From assembly GCF_021398735.1 (NCBI RefSeq), contig NZ_CP090349.1, positions 4,297,001-4,361,000 on the forward strand: a stretch of DNA of 64,000 nucleotides, in the 5' to 3' direction. This DNA comes from Methylobacterium oryzae (GTDB taxonomy: Bacteria > Pseudomonadota > Alphaproteobacteria > Rhizobiales > Beijerinckiaceae). Position numbers and translations under genes: made by a program. The notes beneath the pieces are model-generated. The model was not told the origin of the DNA. It made no database searches and worked only from the letters and a program-made list of their open reading frames with translations. Within the stretch, counting starts at the first letter, position 1; each line of letters begins with the position of its first letter. This document shows positions 29,287 through 38,466 of the stretch, one piece after another.

Positions 29287-30033
29287 GTGCCCGAGCGGCA
29301 GGACGACGGTGAGGCGGGGCTGTTCGCCGACAGCGCCGCCCCGTCGCCGGTCGAGAAGGAGACGCCGCACTACCACGGCCACCGCGACCGCCTGCGGGAG
29401 AAGTTCTCCGCCGCGGGGCCCGACGCGCTGCCCGATTACGAGCTGCTGGAGCTCGTCCTGTTCCGGGCGATTCCCCGGCGCGACGTGAAGCCCCTCGCCA
29501 AGGCGCTGGTCGCCCGGTTCGGCAGCTTCGCCGAGGTGGTCAGCGCCGAGCCGGCGCGGCTCATGGAAGTGGAGGGCGTGAGCGCCGGGGTCGCGTCCGA
29601 CCTCAAGGTGATCGAGGCCGCGGCGCGGCGGCTGGCCCGGGGCGCGATCCGCGAGCGCGCGCTCCTGGGCTCGTGGAGCGCCCTGCACGAGTACCTGCGC
29701 GCCACCATGGCGTTCGCCCCGCGCGAGGAGTTCCGCGTCCTCTTTCTCGACAAGCGCAACCACCTCATCGCCGACGAGGTGCAAGGGCGCGGCACCGTCG
29801 ACCACACGCCGGTCTACCCGCGCGAGGTCGCCCGCCGGGCGCTCGAACTGTCGGCGACGGCCATCATCCTGGCCCACAACCACCCGTCCGGCGACCCGGC
29901 CCCGTCGGCGGCCGACGTGGCGATGACCCGCGAGATCGTGGCCGTCCTGGCGCCGCTCAAGATCGTGGTCCACGACCACGTGATCCTCGGCCGAAACGGT
30001 CACGCCAGCCTGAAAGGCCTGAAGTTGATCTGA
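29287..30033 (+). CDS. radC: RadC family protein (JAB/MPN domain)
   Basis: A 248-aa RadC family member. An N-terminal helix-hairpin-helix region ([13 protein letters not shown] through [12 protein letters not shown]) precedes the JAB-type metalloprotease-like domain with [14 protein letters not shown], which holds the His-His-Asp zinc site, and a catalytic-Glu candidate upstream. The family's true activity is unsettled despite the historical DNA-repair name. It uses a GTG start, six bases after map, so the two are co-transcribed; this map-radC pairing recurs in alphaproteobacteria. Confidence 0.9.
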   Translation: MPERQDDGEAGLFADSAAPSPVEKETPHYHGHRDRLREKFSAAGPDALPDYELLELVLFRAIPRRDVKPLAKALVARFGSFAEVVSAEPARLMEVEGVSAGVASDLKVIEAAARRLARGAIRERALLGSWSALHEYLRATMAFAPREEFRVLFLDKRNHLIADEVQGRGTVDHTPVYPREVARRALELSATAIILAHNHPSGDPAPSAADVAMTREIVAVLAPLKIVVHDHVILGRNGHASLKGLKLI

Positions 30034-30129
30034 TCCTCCGGCCTCCTTGAGCGTTATCGCCCGCGGATATAGCCATGATCGGGTGGCGCGCCTCTTGCCT
30101 CAAGAGCGGGAGCGTACGGGAGGAGCGAG

Positions 30130-31563
30130 ATGGCGGTGACGGCCTTCGACGAGATGAACGGGATCGGCGCGGCCGATCCGGCGGCCGTCCGCGACGCCTA
30201 CGGCCAGCTCAAGGCCTGGCTCGACTCCACGCCGCCCGAGCATTTCAACACCCGCCGCAGCCAGGCCGAGCTGCTGTTCCGCCGGATCGGCATCACCTTC
30301 GCGGTCTACGGCGACAACGAGTCGACCGAGCGGCTGATCCCGTTCGACATCATCCCCCGGGTGATCACCAAGCCGGAATGGGCCTTCCTGGAGCGCGGGC
30401 TGACGCAGCGGGTCACCGCCATCAACCTGTTCCTCAAGGACATCTACGGCGCCCAGGAATGCATCAAGGCCGGCATCATCCCGGCCGACCTCGTCTACCG
30501 CAACGCCCATTACCGCATGGAGATGCGGTCCTTCCGCGTGCCGCACGACCTCTACGTGCACATCGCCGGCATCGACATCGTCCGGACCGGCGAGAACGAC
30601 TTCTTCGTGCTGGAGGACAACGCCCGCATCCCGTCGGGCGTCTCCTACATGCTGGAGAACCGGGAGGTCATGCTGCGCCTGTTTCCGGACCTGTTCTCGA
30701 AGCACCGGGTCGCGCCGGTGGAGAACTACCCGGACGCCCTGCTCGCCACCCTGCGCAGCCTCGCGCCGGGCTCGGCGACCCGGGACCCGACCGTCGTGCT
30801 GCTGACCCCCGGACGCTACAATTCCGCGTTCTACGAGCACTCGTTCCTGGCCGACAAGCTCGGCGTCGAACTGGTGGAGGCGTCCGACCTCTTCACCAAG
30901 GACGACGTCGTCTACATGCGCACCACCGAGGGGCCGCGGAAGGTCGACGTCATCTACCGCCGCCTCGACGACGACTTCCTCGACCCGCTGGTCTTCCGCC
31001 CGGACTCGGTGCTCGGCGTGCCCGGCCTGATGAACGCCTACGAGCGCGGCTCGGTCACCCTCGCCAACGCGGTCGGGACCGGCATCTCGGACGACAAGGC
31101 GGTCTACAGCTACATGCCGGAGATCGTGAAGTTCTTCACCGGCGAGGAGCCGATCCTGCACAACGTGCCGACCTATCGGTGCCGCGAGAAGGACGCGTTC
31201 GCGTACGTGATGGACAACCTGTCCGACCTGGTGGTGAAGGAGGTCAACGGCTCGGGCGGCTACGGGATGCTGGTCGGGCCGCATGCCAGCAAGCGCGAGC
31301 TCGACGACTTCGCCAAGAAGCTCAAGCACGCCCCGGACGGGTTCATCGCCCAGCCGACCCTGTCGCTCTCCACCTGCCCGACCTTCGTGGCCTCGGGCGT
31401 CGCGCCCCGCCACGTCGACCTGCGGCCCTTCGTGCTGTGCGGGGCCGACAAGATCCGCATCGTTCCGGGCGGCCTGACCCGGGTGGCGCTGAAGGAAGGC
31501 TCCCTGGTGGTCAATTCCAGCCAGGGCGGTGGCACCAAGGATACCTGGGTGCTCGACGCCTGA
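30130..31563 (+). CDS. Circularly permuted type 2 ATP-grasp protein
   Basis: A 477-aa protein of the CP_ATPgrasp_2 family (DUF404/407 type). Recognisable blocks include NARIPSGVSYMLENREVM, VDVIYRRLDDDFLDP and VKEVNGSGGYGMLVGP, the last a nucleotide-binding loop. ATP-grasp enzymes form carbon-nitrogen bonds through acyl-phosphates, so a peptide or amide ligase is the standing prediction, with unknown substrate. GGGAGGAG lies before ATG 30130. First of a four-gene set with alpha-E, transglutaminase and an Anbu-like hydrolase. Confidence 0.9.
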   Translation: MAVTAFDEMNGIGAADPAAVRDAYGQLKAWLDSTPPEHFNTRRSQAELLFRRIGITFAVYGDNESTERLIPFDIIPRVITKPEWAFLERGLTQRVTAINLFLKDIYGAQECIKAGIIPADLVYRNAHYRMEMRSFRVPHDLYVHIAGIDIVRTGENDFFVLEDNARIPSGVSYMLENREVMLRLFPDLFSKHRVAPVENYPDALLATLRSLAPGSATRDPTVVLLTPGRYNSAFYEHSFLADKLGVELVEASDLFTKDDVVYMRTTEGPRKVDVIYRRLDDDFLDPLVFRPDSVLGVPGLMNAYERGSVTLANAVGTGISDDKAVYSYMPEIVKFFTGEEPILHNVPTYRCREKDAFAYVMDNLSDLVVKEVNGSGGYGMLVGPHASKRELDDFAKKLKHAPDGFIAQPTLSLSTCPTFVASGVAPRHVDLRPFVLCGADKIRIVPGGLTRVALKEGSLVVNSSQGGGTKDTWVLDA

Positions 31564-31628
31564 GCTCCGCGATATCCGGACGTTCCGAGGCGCGGACACC
31601 GTGGTCCGCACGACTTGGCTGAAGACCG

Positions 31629-32576
31629 ATGCTCTCCAGGACTGCCGACAACCTCTTCTGGCTCTCCCGCTACGTCGAGCGCGCCGACTTCGTCGCCCGC
31701 ATCCTCGACGCGGCGCACCGATTCGCGTCGCTGCCGACGAGCTACGGCGGCGGCGGGAGCAACGAGTGGGAATCGGCCCTCGCCTCCGCCGGCGACCCCG
31801 ACGCGTTCAAGACCCATTACAGCGCGATCAACGCCGACACGGTCTGCGACTTCCTGGCCTTCAGCCCGCACAACCCCTCCTCGATCCGTTCCTGCATCGA
31901 GGCGGCCCGCGAGAATGCCCGCTCGGTCCGCACGGCGCTCACCACCGAGATGTGGGACGCGATCAACGGCGCGTGGCTGGAGCTGCGCAACTACGCCGGC
32001 AAGGACCTGAACCGCGACGAGTTCGGCCGCTTCCTCGACTGGGTGAAGACCGTCTCGCTGACCTTCGACGGCTCGGCGTTCCGGACGATGCTGCGCAACG
32101 ACGCCTTCTGGTTCACCCGGCTCGGCACGGCGATCGAGCGGGCGGACAACACCGCCCGCATCCTCGACGTGAAGTACCAGATCCTGCTGCCGCACGACGA
32201 GACGGTGGGCGGCAGCCTCGACTACTTCCAGTGGACCACGATCCTGCGCGAAGTGTCGGCGTTCAACGCCTACCACTGGGTCTACCGGGAGAGCATCAAG
32301 CCGCTGCTGGTGGCCGACCTCCTGATGCTCAACAAGCAGATGCCGCGCTCCTTCGCGAACTGCTACGGCGTGATCGTCGAGTATCTCGACCTGATCGCCG
32401 ACGCCTACGGCCGCCGGGGCCCGAGCCAGCGCCTCGCCGGAAACATGTTGGCGAAGCTGGAGGGCGAGGATATCGACCGGGTCTTCGCCACCGGGCTGCA
32501 CGAGTTCGTCGAGGCGTTCATCGCCGAGAACAACAAGGTGGGCGAGGCGATCGCGAAGCAGTATCTGGTCGGCTGA
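31629..32576 (+). CDS. Alpha-E domain-containing protein
   Basis: A 315-aa all-helical protein of the alpha-E family (DUF403). It begins MLSRTADNLFWLSRYVERAD and has a matching internal repeat LGTAIERADNTARILDVKY, both typical. The family is almost always encoded beside the type 2 ATP-grasp protein and is presumed its partner. It lies 65 bases after the ATP-grasp gene and 21 before the transglutaminase gene. No catalytic residues are recognised; biochemical function is unknown. Confidence 0.9.
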   Translation: MLSRTADNLFWLSRYVERADFVARILDAAHRFASLPTSYGGGGSNEWESALASAGDPDAFKTHYSAINADTVCDFLAFSPHNPSSIRSCIEAARENARSVRTALTTEMWDAINGAWLELRNYAGKDLNRDEFGRFLDWVKTVSLTFDGSAFRTMLRNDAFWFTRLGTAIERADNTARILDVKYQILLPHDETVGGSLDYFQWTTILREVSAFNAYHWVYRESIKPLLVADLLMLNKQMPRSFANCYGVIVEYLDLIADAYGRRGPSQRLAGNMLAKLEGEDIDRVFATGLHEFVEAFIAENNKVGEAIAKQYLVG

Positions 32577-32597
32577 ACAGGACGGACAGGACGGCGC

Positions 32598-33425
32598 ATG
32601 CGCATCCGCGTGGTTCACGAGACCATCTACACGTACGAGCAGCCCGCCCGCGGGCTCGTGCAGGTCCTGCGGCTGACGCCGCGCGACCATGATGGGCAGT
32701 ACGTCCGCGGGTGGCGGATCGACACCACCGTCGACGGGCGGCTGACCGCCCGCGAGGACGGGTTCGGCAACGTCGTCCACTGGTTCACCCCGGACGAGCC
32801 GGCCGACGCCCTGACCATCCGGGTCACCGGCGAGGTCGACACCGACGACACACACGGCGTCGTGCGCGGCACGGTGGAGCGCCTGCCGGACGAGTTCTAC
32901 CTGCGCGACACGGACCTGTGCGCCGCGAGCCCGGAGCTGCACGCTTTCGCGGAGCGCGTCGCCGCCGAGGACGACGGTGCGACCTTGGCCCGACTCCACC
33001 GGCTGATGGGGGCGGTCCACGGTGCTGTGGCCCACGAGCCCGGTCCCGCGAGCGGCGCGGTGCCGGCCGGCAAGGCGTTCGCGGCGGGCCGCGGGATCTG
33101 CCAGGATCTCGCCCACGTGCTCATCGCCGCCGCCCGCCACATCGGCATCCCGGCGCGCTACGTCGCCGGCTACCGGGCCCGGGAGGACGGGCAGGCGGAT
33201 GTCGAGGCGCCCCACGGCTGGGTCGAGGCCCTGGTGCCGGATCTCGGCTGGGTGGCGTTCGACCCGTGCTACGATGTCAGCCCGACGGACAACTACATCC
33301 GCGTCGCCACCGGCCTGGACTATCTCGGGGCGGCGCCGATCCGCGGCAGCCGGACCGGCGGTGGCACCGAGACACTGGACGTGAAGCTCCGGGTCGAGCA
33401 AGGCAGGGCCGCCGCTCAATCCTGA
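32598..33425 (+). CDS. Transglutaminase-like cysteine protease family protein
   Basis: A 275-aa protein with an N-terminal bacterial transglutaminase-like beta domain (MRIRVVHETIYTYEQPARGL) and a C-terminal transglutaminase core. The catalytic triad is visible: Cys in GRGICQDLAHVL, His in APHGWVEALVP, and Asp in WVAFDPCYD. Members act as peptidases or transglutaminases on peptide amides. No signal peptide, so it should work in the cytosol with its neighbours. Confidence 0.9.
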   Translation: MRIRVVHETIYTYEQPARGLVQVLRLTPRDHDGQYVRGWRIDTTVDGRLTAREDGFGNVVHWFTPDEPADALTIRVTGEVDTDDTHGVVRGTVERLPDEFYLRDTDLCAASPELHAFAERVAAEDDGATLARLHRLMGAVHGAVAHEPGPASGAVPAGKAFAAGRGICQDLAHVLIAAARHIGIPARYVAGYRAREDGQADVEAPHGWVEALVPDLGWVAFDPCYDVSPTDNYIRVATGLDYLGAAPIRGSRTGGGTETLDVKLRVEQGRAAAQS

Positions 33426-33469
33426 CCGTCCCGACCCCGGTCCGCCGACCGCACGAGAGCCCGAAAACG

Positions 33470-34222
33470 ATGACCTACTGCGTCGGTGTCCTGGTGGAGG
33501 AAGGGCTGGTCATGGTCGCCGATACCCGCACCAATGCGGGGCTCGACGACATCTCGACCTACCGCAAGCTCCACCATTTCAACGTGCCGGGCGAGCGGGT
33601 GATGATGCTCGCCTCCGCGGGCAACCTCTCGATCACCCAGTCGGTGCTCAGCCTGCTCCAGGAGGGCGTGCCCGGCGAGGAGGAGGGTGAGCCGCCGCAG
33701 AAGCTCGTCGAGGCGCCGACGATGTTCCAGGCGGCGCAGCTGATCGGCCGGGCCATCCGGCGGGTGCGCGCCATCGAGAAGGACGGGTTCGAGGCGGCCA
33801 ATATCCGGTTCTCGATCTCGCTGCTGTTCGGCGGCCAGATCGGCACCGGCGAGATGCGGCTGTACCTGATCTACTCCGCCGGCAATTTCATCGAGTGCAG
33901 CACCGACGCGCCGTTCCTCCAGATCGGTGAGCACAAGTACGGCAAGCCGATCCTCGACCGCGCCGTGAAGTACACGACCGACCTCTACGACGCCCTCAAG
34001 GTGAGCCTGGTCTCGATGGATTCGACCATGCGCTCCAATCTGGGCGTCGGCCTGCCGATCGACATCGCGGTCGCTCGCCGGAACGCGCTGACGCTCGAGG
34101 TGAACCACCGGATCGAGGCCGGCGAGGGCTACTTCCACGATCTGCGCGAGCGCTGGTCGGCTGCGCTGCGCGCGGCGCACCGGGCGATCCCGCGCCCGCC
34201 CTACGGACCGTCCAACGCCTAG
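33470..34222 (+). CDS. Anbu-type proteasome-like peptidase
   Basis: A 250-aa N-terminal-nucleophile hydrolase of the proteasome beta/HslV superfamily, subgroup Anbu. After Met removal the chain would start Thr-Tyr-Cys (MTYCVGVLVEEGLVMVADTR), putting a candidate nucleophile Thr at position 1; Asp and Lys-equivalent region residues follow. Conserved LASAGNLSITQSVL and LIYSAGNFIE match the family. Anbu particles assemble into helical or ring oligomers; their substrate is not established. The preceding gene set suggests it degrades or processes whatever the ATP-grasp and transglutaminase act on. Confidence 0.88.
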   Translation: MTYCVGVLVEEGLVMVADTRTNAGLDDISTYRKLHHFNVPGERVMMLASAGNLSITQSVLSLLQEGVPGEEEGEPPQKLVEAPTMFQAAQLIGRAIRRVRAIEKDGFEAANIRFSISLLFGGQIGTGEMRLYLIYSAGNFIECSTDAPFLQIGEHKYGKPILDRAVKYTTDLYDALKVSLVSMDSTMRSNLGVGLPIDIAVARRNALTLEVNHRIEAGEGYFHDLRERWSAALRAAHRAIPRPPYGPSNA

Positions 34223-34280
34223 GGCAACTACAGCATCGGCCGTCTTGCTCCGCTGCGCTCGCCGGGACGGGGGCAGATTT

Positions 34281-34937
34281 CTACGTGGCTGTCCGAGCCG
34301 CTGAAGACTCCGCTGCGCCCCAGGCCTTCAGGAGCGCCCGGGTCGCGTCGGCCGGATTCAGGGCGCGCATCGGGCCACCCATGACGGCGAAGCCCGCAGC
34401 CCCCGCCGCGCGACAGGCCCCGATCATCTCGGGCCCGACACCGCCCAGGGCCACGATCGGCAGGCCCGCCGCCCGCGCGGCGGCGATCCCCTCGGACCCG
34501 AGCGCCGGCCCGTAGCCGGGCTTGCTCGCGGTCGTGTAGATCGGGCTGAGGGTCACGTAATCGGCGCCGGCCTGCGCGGCAGCCGCAGCCTCGCGCGGCG
34601 CGTGGGCCGAGACGCCGATCAGCGCGAGCGGACCGAGTGCCGCCCGCGCCGCCGCGATCGCCTCCGGTCCCGAGCCGCCGCCGAGATGCACGCCGTCGGC
34701 ACCGAGGGCGCGCGCGAGCGCGACATCGCCTCCGACCGTCAGGACGCCGTTCGCGGCCCGCACGCGCTCGGCCACGCGCGCACCGAGGCGCAGGCGGGCA
34801 TCCGCCTCTAGGTCCCGGTCGCGGAACCAGATCCAGCGCCCGCCGCCGTCGAGGACCGCCTGCACGGTCTCGGCGAGGGGCCGCGGATGCCCGTGCCGGT
34901 CCGTCACCGCGAGCAGCGGCGACGGCAACGCCCTCAC
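34281..34937 (-). CDS. thiE: Thiamine phosphate synthase/TenI family protein
   Basis: TIM-barrel protein of the ThiE/TenI family, 218 aa, last gene of thiOSGE. ThiE couples the pyrimidine and thiazole halves into thiamine phosphate. Family landmarks are GADGVHLGG (near 79-87), [28 protein letters not shown] and the phosphate loop FAVMGG. Some expected ThiE residues differ: REK-type sequence reads FRDRD (38-42), the NDD metal motif reads VGGDV (68-72), and no Asp follows HLGGGSG. A TenI-like thiazole tautomerase is therefore a fair alternative. GTG start, overlapping the thiG stop. Confidence 0.8.
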   Translation of the reverse strand: MRALPSPLLAVTDRHGHPRPLAETVQAVLDGGGRWIWFRDRDLEADARLRLGARVAERVRAANGVLTVGGDVALARALGADGVHLGGGSGPEAIAAARAALGPLALIGVSAHAPREAAAAAQAGADYVTLSPIYTTASKPGYGPALGSEGIAAARAAGLPIVALGGVGPEMIGACRAAGAAGFAVMGGPMRALNPADATRALLKAWGAAESSAARTAT

Positions 34938-35737
34938 GAGCCGACGAGGCCGAGCTGCGGGCTCGACGGCTCGGCCCGGCCGCGGCGGGGGATCCGCCCG
35001 GCGCGGTGGGCGTCGCGCCCGGCCTCCACGGCCCGGCCCATGGCGCGAGCCATCCGCACCGGATCGTCGGCCTTGGCCACGGCGGTGTTGATCAGGCAGG
35101 CGGAGGCGCCGAGCTCCATGGCGATCACCGCGTCCGATGCGGTGCCGATGCCGGCATCGACCACCACCGGCACTGTCGCCCGGCGGCAGATCAGCTCCAG
35201 GTTGGCCGGATTGGCGACACCCATCCCGGAGCCGATCAGCGAGCCCATGGGCATCACCGCGGCGCAGCCGAGATCCTCCAGGCGCTGGCACACGATCGGG
35301 TCGTCGTTGCAGTAGGGCAGCACGACGAAGCCGTCGTCCACGAGATGGCGGCAGGCCTCGATCAGCTCCATCACGTCCGGGTAGAGCGTCTCGCGGTCGC
35401 CGATCACCTCGACCTTGATCCAGTTGGTGTCGAGCGCCTCGCGGGCGAGCTCGGCGGTCATGATCGCGTCCCGGGCCGTCTCGCAGCCGGCGGTGTTCGG
35501 CAGGAAGCGCTTGCCCTTCAGGATCTTGACCGTGTCCGAGCCGTGGCCCTGCAGCGAGACCCGGCGGATCGAGGCGGTGACCACGTCGGCGCCGCTCGCC
35601 GCGACGGCGTCGCGCATGATCGCCTGCGTCGGGTAGCCGGCGGTGCCGATGAACAGCCGGGACGACAGCCTCACCCCGGCGATGGTCAGGCTGTCATCCC
35701 CGCCCTCGGGGCGCGGCGGCAAGTGACTCTGGTCCAT
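34934..35737 (-). CDS. thiG: Thiazole synthase
   Basis: Forms the thiazole phosphate of thiamine from deoxyxylulose phosphate, dehydroglycine and ThiS thiocarboxylate; 267 aa. The Schiff-base Lys lies in [11 protein letters not shown], and other signature blocks are [29 protein letters not shown] and [12 protein letters not shown]. It starts at ATG 35737, two bases after the thiS stop, and overlaps the thiE start at its own stop. Glycine oxidase ThiO, first in the operon, supplies the imine. Confidence 0.96.
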   Translation of the reverse strand: MDQSHLPPRPEGGDDSLTIAGVRLSSRLFIGTAGYPTQAIMRDAVAASGADVVTASIRRVSLQGHGSDTVKILKGKRFLPNTAGCETARDAIMTAELAREALDTNWIKVEVIGDRETLYPDVMELIEACRHLVDDGFVVLPYCNDDPIVCQRLEDLGCAAVMPMGSLIGSGMGVANPANLELICRRATVPVVVDAGIGTASDAVIAMELGASACLINTAVAKADDPVRMARAMGRAVEAGRDAHRAGRIPRRGRAEPSSPQLGLVGS

Positions 35738-35739
35738 GC

Positions 35740-35952
35740 TCAACCTCCCTGCATGGCGCGGACGATCTCGACCCGGTCGCCCTCCGCGACCGGTGTCTCG
35801 CCCCAGTCCCGGCGGCGCAGAACGCGGCCGTTCAGCGCGATGGCGACACCCTGCGGACTCTCGATGCCGCTCTCCTCCGCCTCCAGGCGGAACAGGGCGT
35901 CCACCGTCTCGACCGCGCACTCGCGCGGCTCACCGTTGACGAGGAGTTTCAT
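35740..35952 (-). CDS. thiS: Sulfur carrier protein ThiS
   Basis: A 70-aa ubiquitin-like sulfur carrier. The C-terminus ends MQGG; the terminal Gly-Gly is adenylated by ThiF and converted to a thiocarboxylate that donates sulfur to ThiG. The beta-grasp start reads [12 protein letters not shown]. Its ATG overlaps the thiO stop (ATGA) and thiG follows after two bases. ThiF is not encoded in this window. Confidence 0.94.
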   Translation of the reverse strand: MKLLVNGEPRECAVETVDALFRLEAEESGIESPQGVAIALNGRVLRRRDWGETPVAEGDRVEIVRAMQGG

Positions 35953-37166
35953 GCCGAGGCCCTCAGCGCTTCCGGCTGGCCGAAGCGCGCGCGGGTGAAG
36001 GGACGCGCCACCTCCGGCAGCGCGCCGCGCAGCACCAGCGCGGCGATCGCGTCGGCGGTCACCGGGGCGAGCAGGTAGCCGTTGCGGTGATGCCCGGTGG
36101 CGGCGACGAGGCCCGGCGCGATCGCGTCGAGGATCGGTGCGTCGTCGTCCGAGGTCGGGCGGTACCCGCTCCAGACCGCCTCCACCTCCATCTCCTCGAT
36201 GCCGGGCAGCACCCGGCGGGCACCCTCCAGCAGGGCGTAGAGTCCGCCCGCGGTGACGCCGGGCCGGAAGCCGCAATCCTCGACGGTCGCGCCGACGATG
36301 AGCTGGCCGTCGCTCTTCGGCGCCATGTGGACCTGCTCGGTCCAGACCATCCGCGCCAGGGTACCGGTCCGGGCGGTGGTGCGCAGGGCCAGGGACTGGC
36401 CCTTCAGCGGGCGGACCGGCAGGGCGAGCGCGTCGGGCAGCAGACCGCCCTCCCCGCTCCAGGCGCCGGAGGCGAGGATGACGGTCTCCGCCGGGACGAC
36501 GCGGTCGCCGGCGCGGATCCCGGTCACGCGGCCACCCGACCAGTCCAGGGCGGTGACGGGATTCCGCTCCGCCAGAATTACGCCGGCGCGGCGGCAGGCC
36601 TCGGTGAGGGCGTCCATGACCAGACGGGGGTCGACCTGATGGTCGAGCGGGCAGTGGATCCCGGCGGTGACGGAGGGGCGCAGGCCCGGCTCCAGGCGCC
36701 GCACCTCGCTGCCCGGCAGCCACGTGGCCTCGAGCCCCGAGCGGCGCTGAAGGTCGAAGCGGAAGCGCAGGCGCTCGACCTCGTCGCGGCCGACCGCCAG
36801 CACCAGGGTGCCGTCGGCGCGGTAGTCGATCGCCCGGCCGGACTCGGCCTCCAGGGCGTCGCGGAACGCGGGCCAGAGCCGCAGCGAGTCCAGGGCGAGC
36901 GGCAGCAGCGGATCGGAGCCCGGCTCGTGCTCGGCGGCGGGGGCCAGCATGCCGGTGGCCGCGAGGCTCGCGCCCGCCCCGATCGTGTCCCGCTCCAGCA
37001 CCGTCACGGCGCGGCCGGCCCGGGCGAGGCGCCACGCGATCGACAGCCCGATCAGCCCGCCGCCGACCACGGCGACGTCCGTCCGCGCCGGAAGGGTCGC
37101 CGGCGCGACGTTGCCGTCCGGGTTGCGGCGGCGGCCGATCGGTGAGGCGGGTCGGTCGAGGGGCAC
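35949..37166 (-). CDS. thiO: Glycine oxidase ThiO
   Basis: FAD-dependent glycine oxidase producing dehydroglycine for ThiG, about 405 aa. It has the dinucleotide motif VVGGGLIGLSIAWRLARAG (near residue 33), a VTVLERDTIGAGAS ribose-binding block, and the DAO-family C-terminus WSGYRPTSDDDAPI with ATGHHRNGYLLAP. I prefer the GTG at 37166, because GGAG ends six bases upstream; the ATG at 37172 directly abuts that Shine-Dalgarno. The roughly 27-residue polar leader before the Rossmann strand is unconserved. Expression should be controlled by the TPP riboswitch. Confidence 0.92.
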   Translation of the reverse strand: MPLDRPASPIGRRRNPDGNVAPATLPARTDVAVVGGGLIGLSIAWRLARAGRAVTVLERDTIGAGASLAATGMLAPAAEHEPGSDPLLPLALDSLRLWPAFRDALEAESGRAIDYRADGTLVLAVGRDEVERLRFRFDLQRRSGLEATWLPGSEVRRLEPGLRPSVTAGIHCPLDHQVDPRLVMDALTEACRRAGVILAERNPVTALDWSGGRVTGIRAGDRVVPAETVILASGAWSGEGGLLPDALALPVRPLKGQSLALRTTARTGTLARMVWTEQVHMAPKSDGQLIVGATVEDCGFRPGVTAGGLYALLEGARRVLPGIEEMEVEAVWSGYRPTSDDDAPILDAIAPGLVAATGHHRNGYLLAPVTADAIAALVLRGALPEVARPFTRARFGQPEALRASA

Positions 37167-37170
37167 AATC

Positions 37171-37197
37171 ATCTCCGCGGATTGCCGTCGCGGAGAT
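37171..37197 (-). promoter_or_regulatory. Shine-Dalgarno-sequestering hairpin of thiO
   Basis: A perfect 9-bp inverted repeat (ATCTCCGCG, loop of 9, CGCGGAGAT) whose second arm contains the thiO Shine-Dalgarno GGAG and the first ATG. It lies about 55 bases beyond the TPP aptamer. Closing this stem would block translation. A CCGCGG next to the aptamer P1 (37244-37249) could compete for the same bases. The switching model is inference. Confidence 0.6.
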
Positions 37198-37253
37198 CGG
37201 GCCGTGCGCTTCGGTGAGAAGCTGTGGCCTGCCTTTCAGGCGGCCGCGGTCCA

Positions 37254-37350
37254 ATCCCTACGCCGGTATGAGCCGGATCAGGTTCGAAGGATTTCCGCGC
37301 CGCAGGTCCTGACGGACGTGCCAGCGGTTTCTCAGCCCCTTGCCGGGGAT
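37254..37350 (-). ncRNA. TPP riboswitch (THI element)
   Basis: On the minus strand the aptamer reads GGGGCTGAGAAACC early and GAACCTGATCCGGCTCATAC then CCGGCGTAGGGAT late, the conserved TPP-binding core. P1 can form from ATCCC at 37346-37350 (complement) with GGGAT at 37254-37258. It precedes the thiOSGE operon by about 80 bases, as in many proteobacteria. High thiamine pyrophosphate should reduce expression. Confidence 0.95.
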
Positions 37351-37598
37351 CTCCCTGGAACAGACGCAGATGTGGCTCCCCGGCCCCTGCCGGTCAACCC
37401 CGCGCCGCGAGCATCCAGTCGTTCCCGCGACAATCCGCGGATCCCGGTGACGATCTGGACACCAAGCGGAGCGGAATCGGCGCGCGCGCCGCGGCGGCGA
37501 CCGCGATCGCGCACCATCCCTTCACTGGTCTGGCATCTCATCACCGGGATTCCGGAACGTCTCCGGTCGCCGGCACTCCACGTCACGGGCGGACTCGC

Positions 37599-38102
37599 GT
37601 GCGCGCAATCCTATTGATCTGCCTGCTCGGCTTCCTCGGTGTCACGGCCGCCTTGAAGCTGCGCGACGGCATGAGGCCGGCGCCGGTGGCCCTCGCCGTC
37701 ACGCCGCCGGAGCCCGTTCCCGCAGTCGACGCCGCCGGCGTGGCCCTCCAGGCCGGGCGCAACGGCCACTTCTTCGTCAATGCGCTGTTGGACGGCCGCT
37801 CGCTGCCGATGATGGTCGATACGGGAGCGAGCGCCTGCGCGTTCTCCGAGGAGGATGCCGCGCGGATCGGGATCCGGGTCACTCCGGCCGATTTCACCCG
37901 CGTCTGGAACACCGCGAACGGCACGGTCCGCGTGGCGCCGATCCGGATCGCCATCGTGCAGATCGGATCGATCACGGTCCGGGACGTCGATGCGGTCGTG
38001 ATCCCGCGCGGGCTCCTGTCGACGAGCCTGCTGGGCATGTCGTTCCTCAGGCGTCTGCGCGATTTCGGCATCTCCGGCAGCACGATGACGCTCAGGGGCT
38101 GA
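37599..38102 (+). CDS. TIGR02281-type retropepsin-like aspartic protease
   Basis: A 167-aa clan AA aspartic protease. A hydrophobic N-terminal segment (about residues 4-18) anchors or exports it. The active site MVDTGASACAFS places the Asp near residue 74; a LLSTSLLGMSFLRRL segment near the C-terminus matches the family. As in retroviral enzymes one domain would dimerise. Substrates in alphaproteobacteria are unknown. GTG start at 37599; the gene is divergent from the thi operon. Confidence 0.85.
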   Translation: MRAILLICLLGFLGVTAALKLRDGMRPAPVALAVTPPEPVPAVDAAGVALQAGRNGHFFVNALLDGRSLPMMVDTGASACAFSEEDAARIGIRVTPADFTRVWNTANGTVRVAPIRIAIVQIGSITVRDVDAVVIPRGLLSTSLLGMSFLRRLRDFGISGSTMTLRG

Positions 38103-38466
38103 GGCGGCCGGAGATCGACGCTGATCTGTCTGGCCGAGGCGCGCCTGTGGGGATCCCCCGGGCCTGCACCACGGGATCGGCTGCGGGCCCAACGCCCGCG
38201 CCGATGACCTACGGCGTTCGGGCCTCGTGCCAGCCCGATGGCGGGTGTCTCCTGATCCGCTCGATCAGTCTATCGGTCGCGGGTATTTGCAGTCATAAGA
38301 CCGTGAGCCGGAGAATTTATATATAACTGGCTTATTATATGTAGTTTCAGATATTTAATCCAAATTTTTCCGAAGGATATGTTTGTTTGTCAGCGCATTC
38401 CGGCAATGCTAGGAGCGTTCATGACTGCGCATCCGACACGTGAGCGCGCGATGGGACGGCTTCGGT
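38103..38466. other. Intergenic region with an AT-rich island
   Basis: About 364 bases without a convincing gene. From roughly 38280 to 38380 the sequence is strikingly AT-rich (TTTATATATAAC, CTTATTATATG, AATTTTTCC), unlike anything else nearby. It fits a promoter with an UP-like or nucleoid-protein site for the glycosyltransferase. A Shine-Dalgarno-like AGGAG and ATG at 38421 lie out of frame with the downstream gene. Confidence 0.55.
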
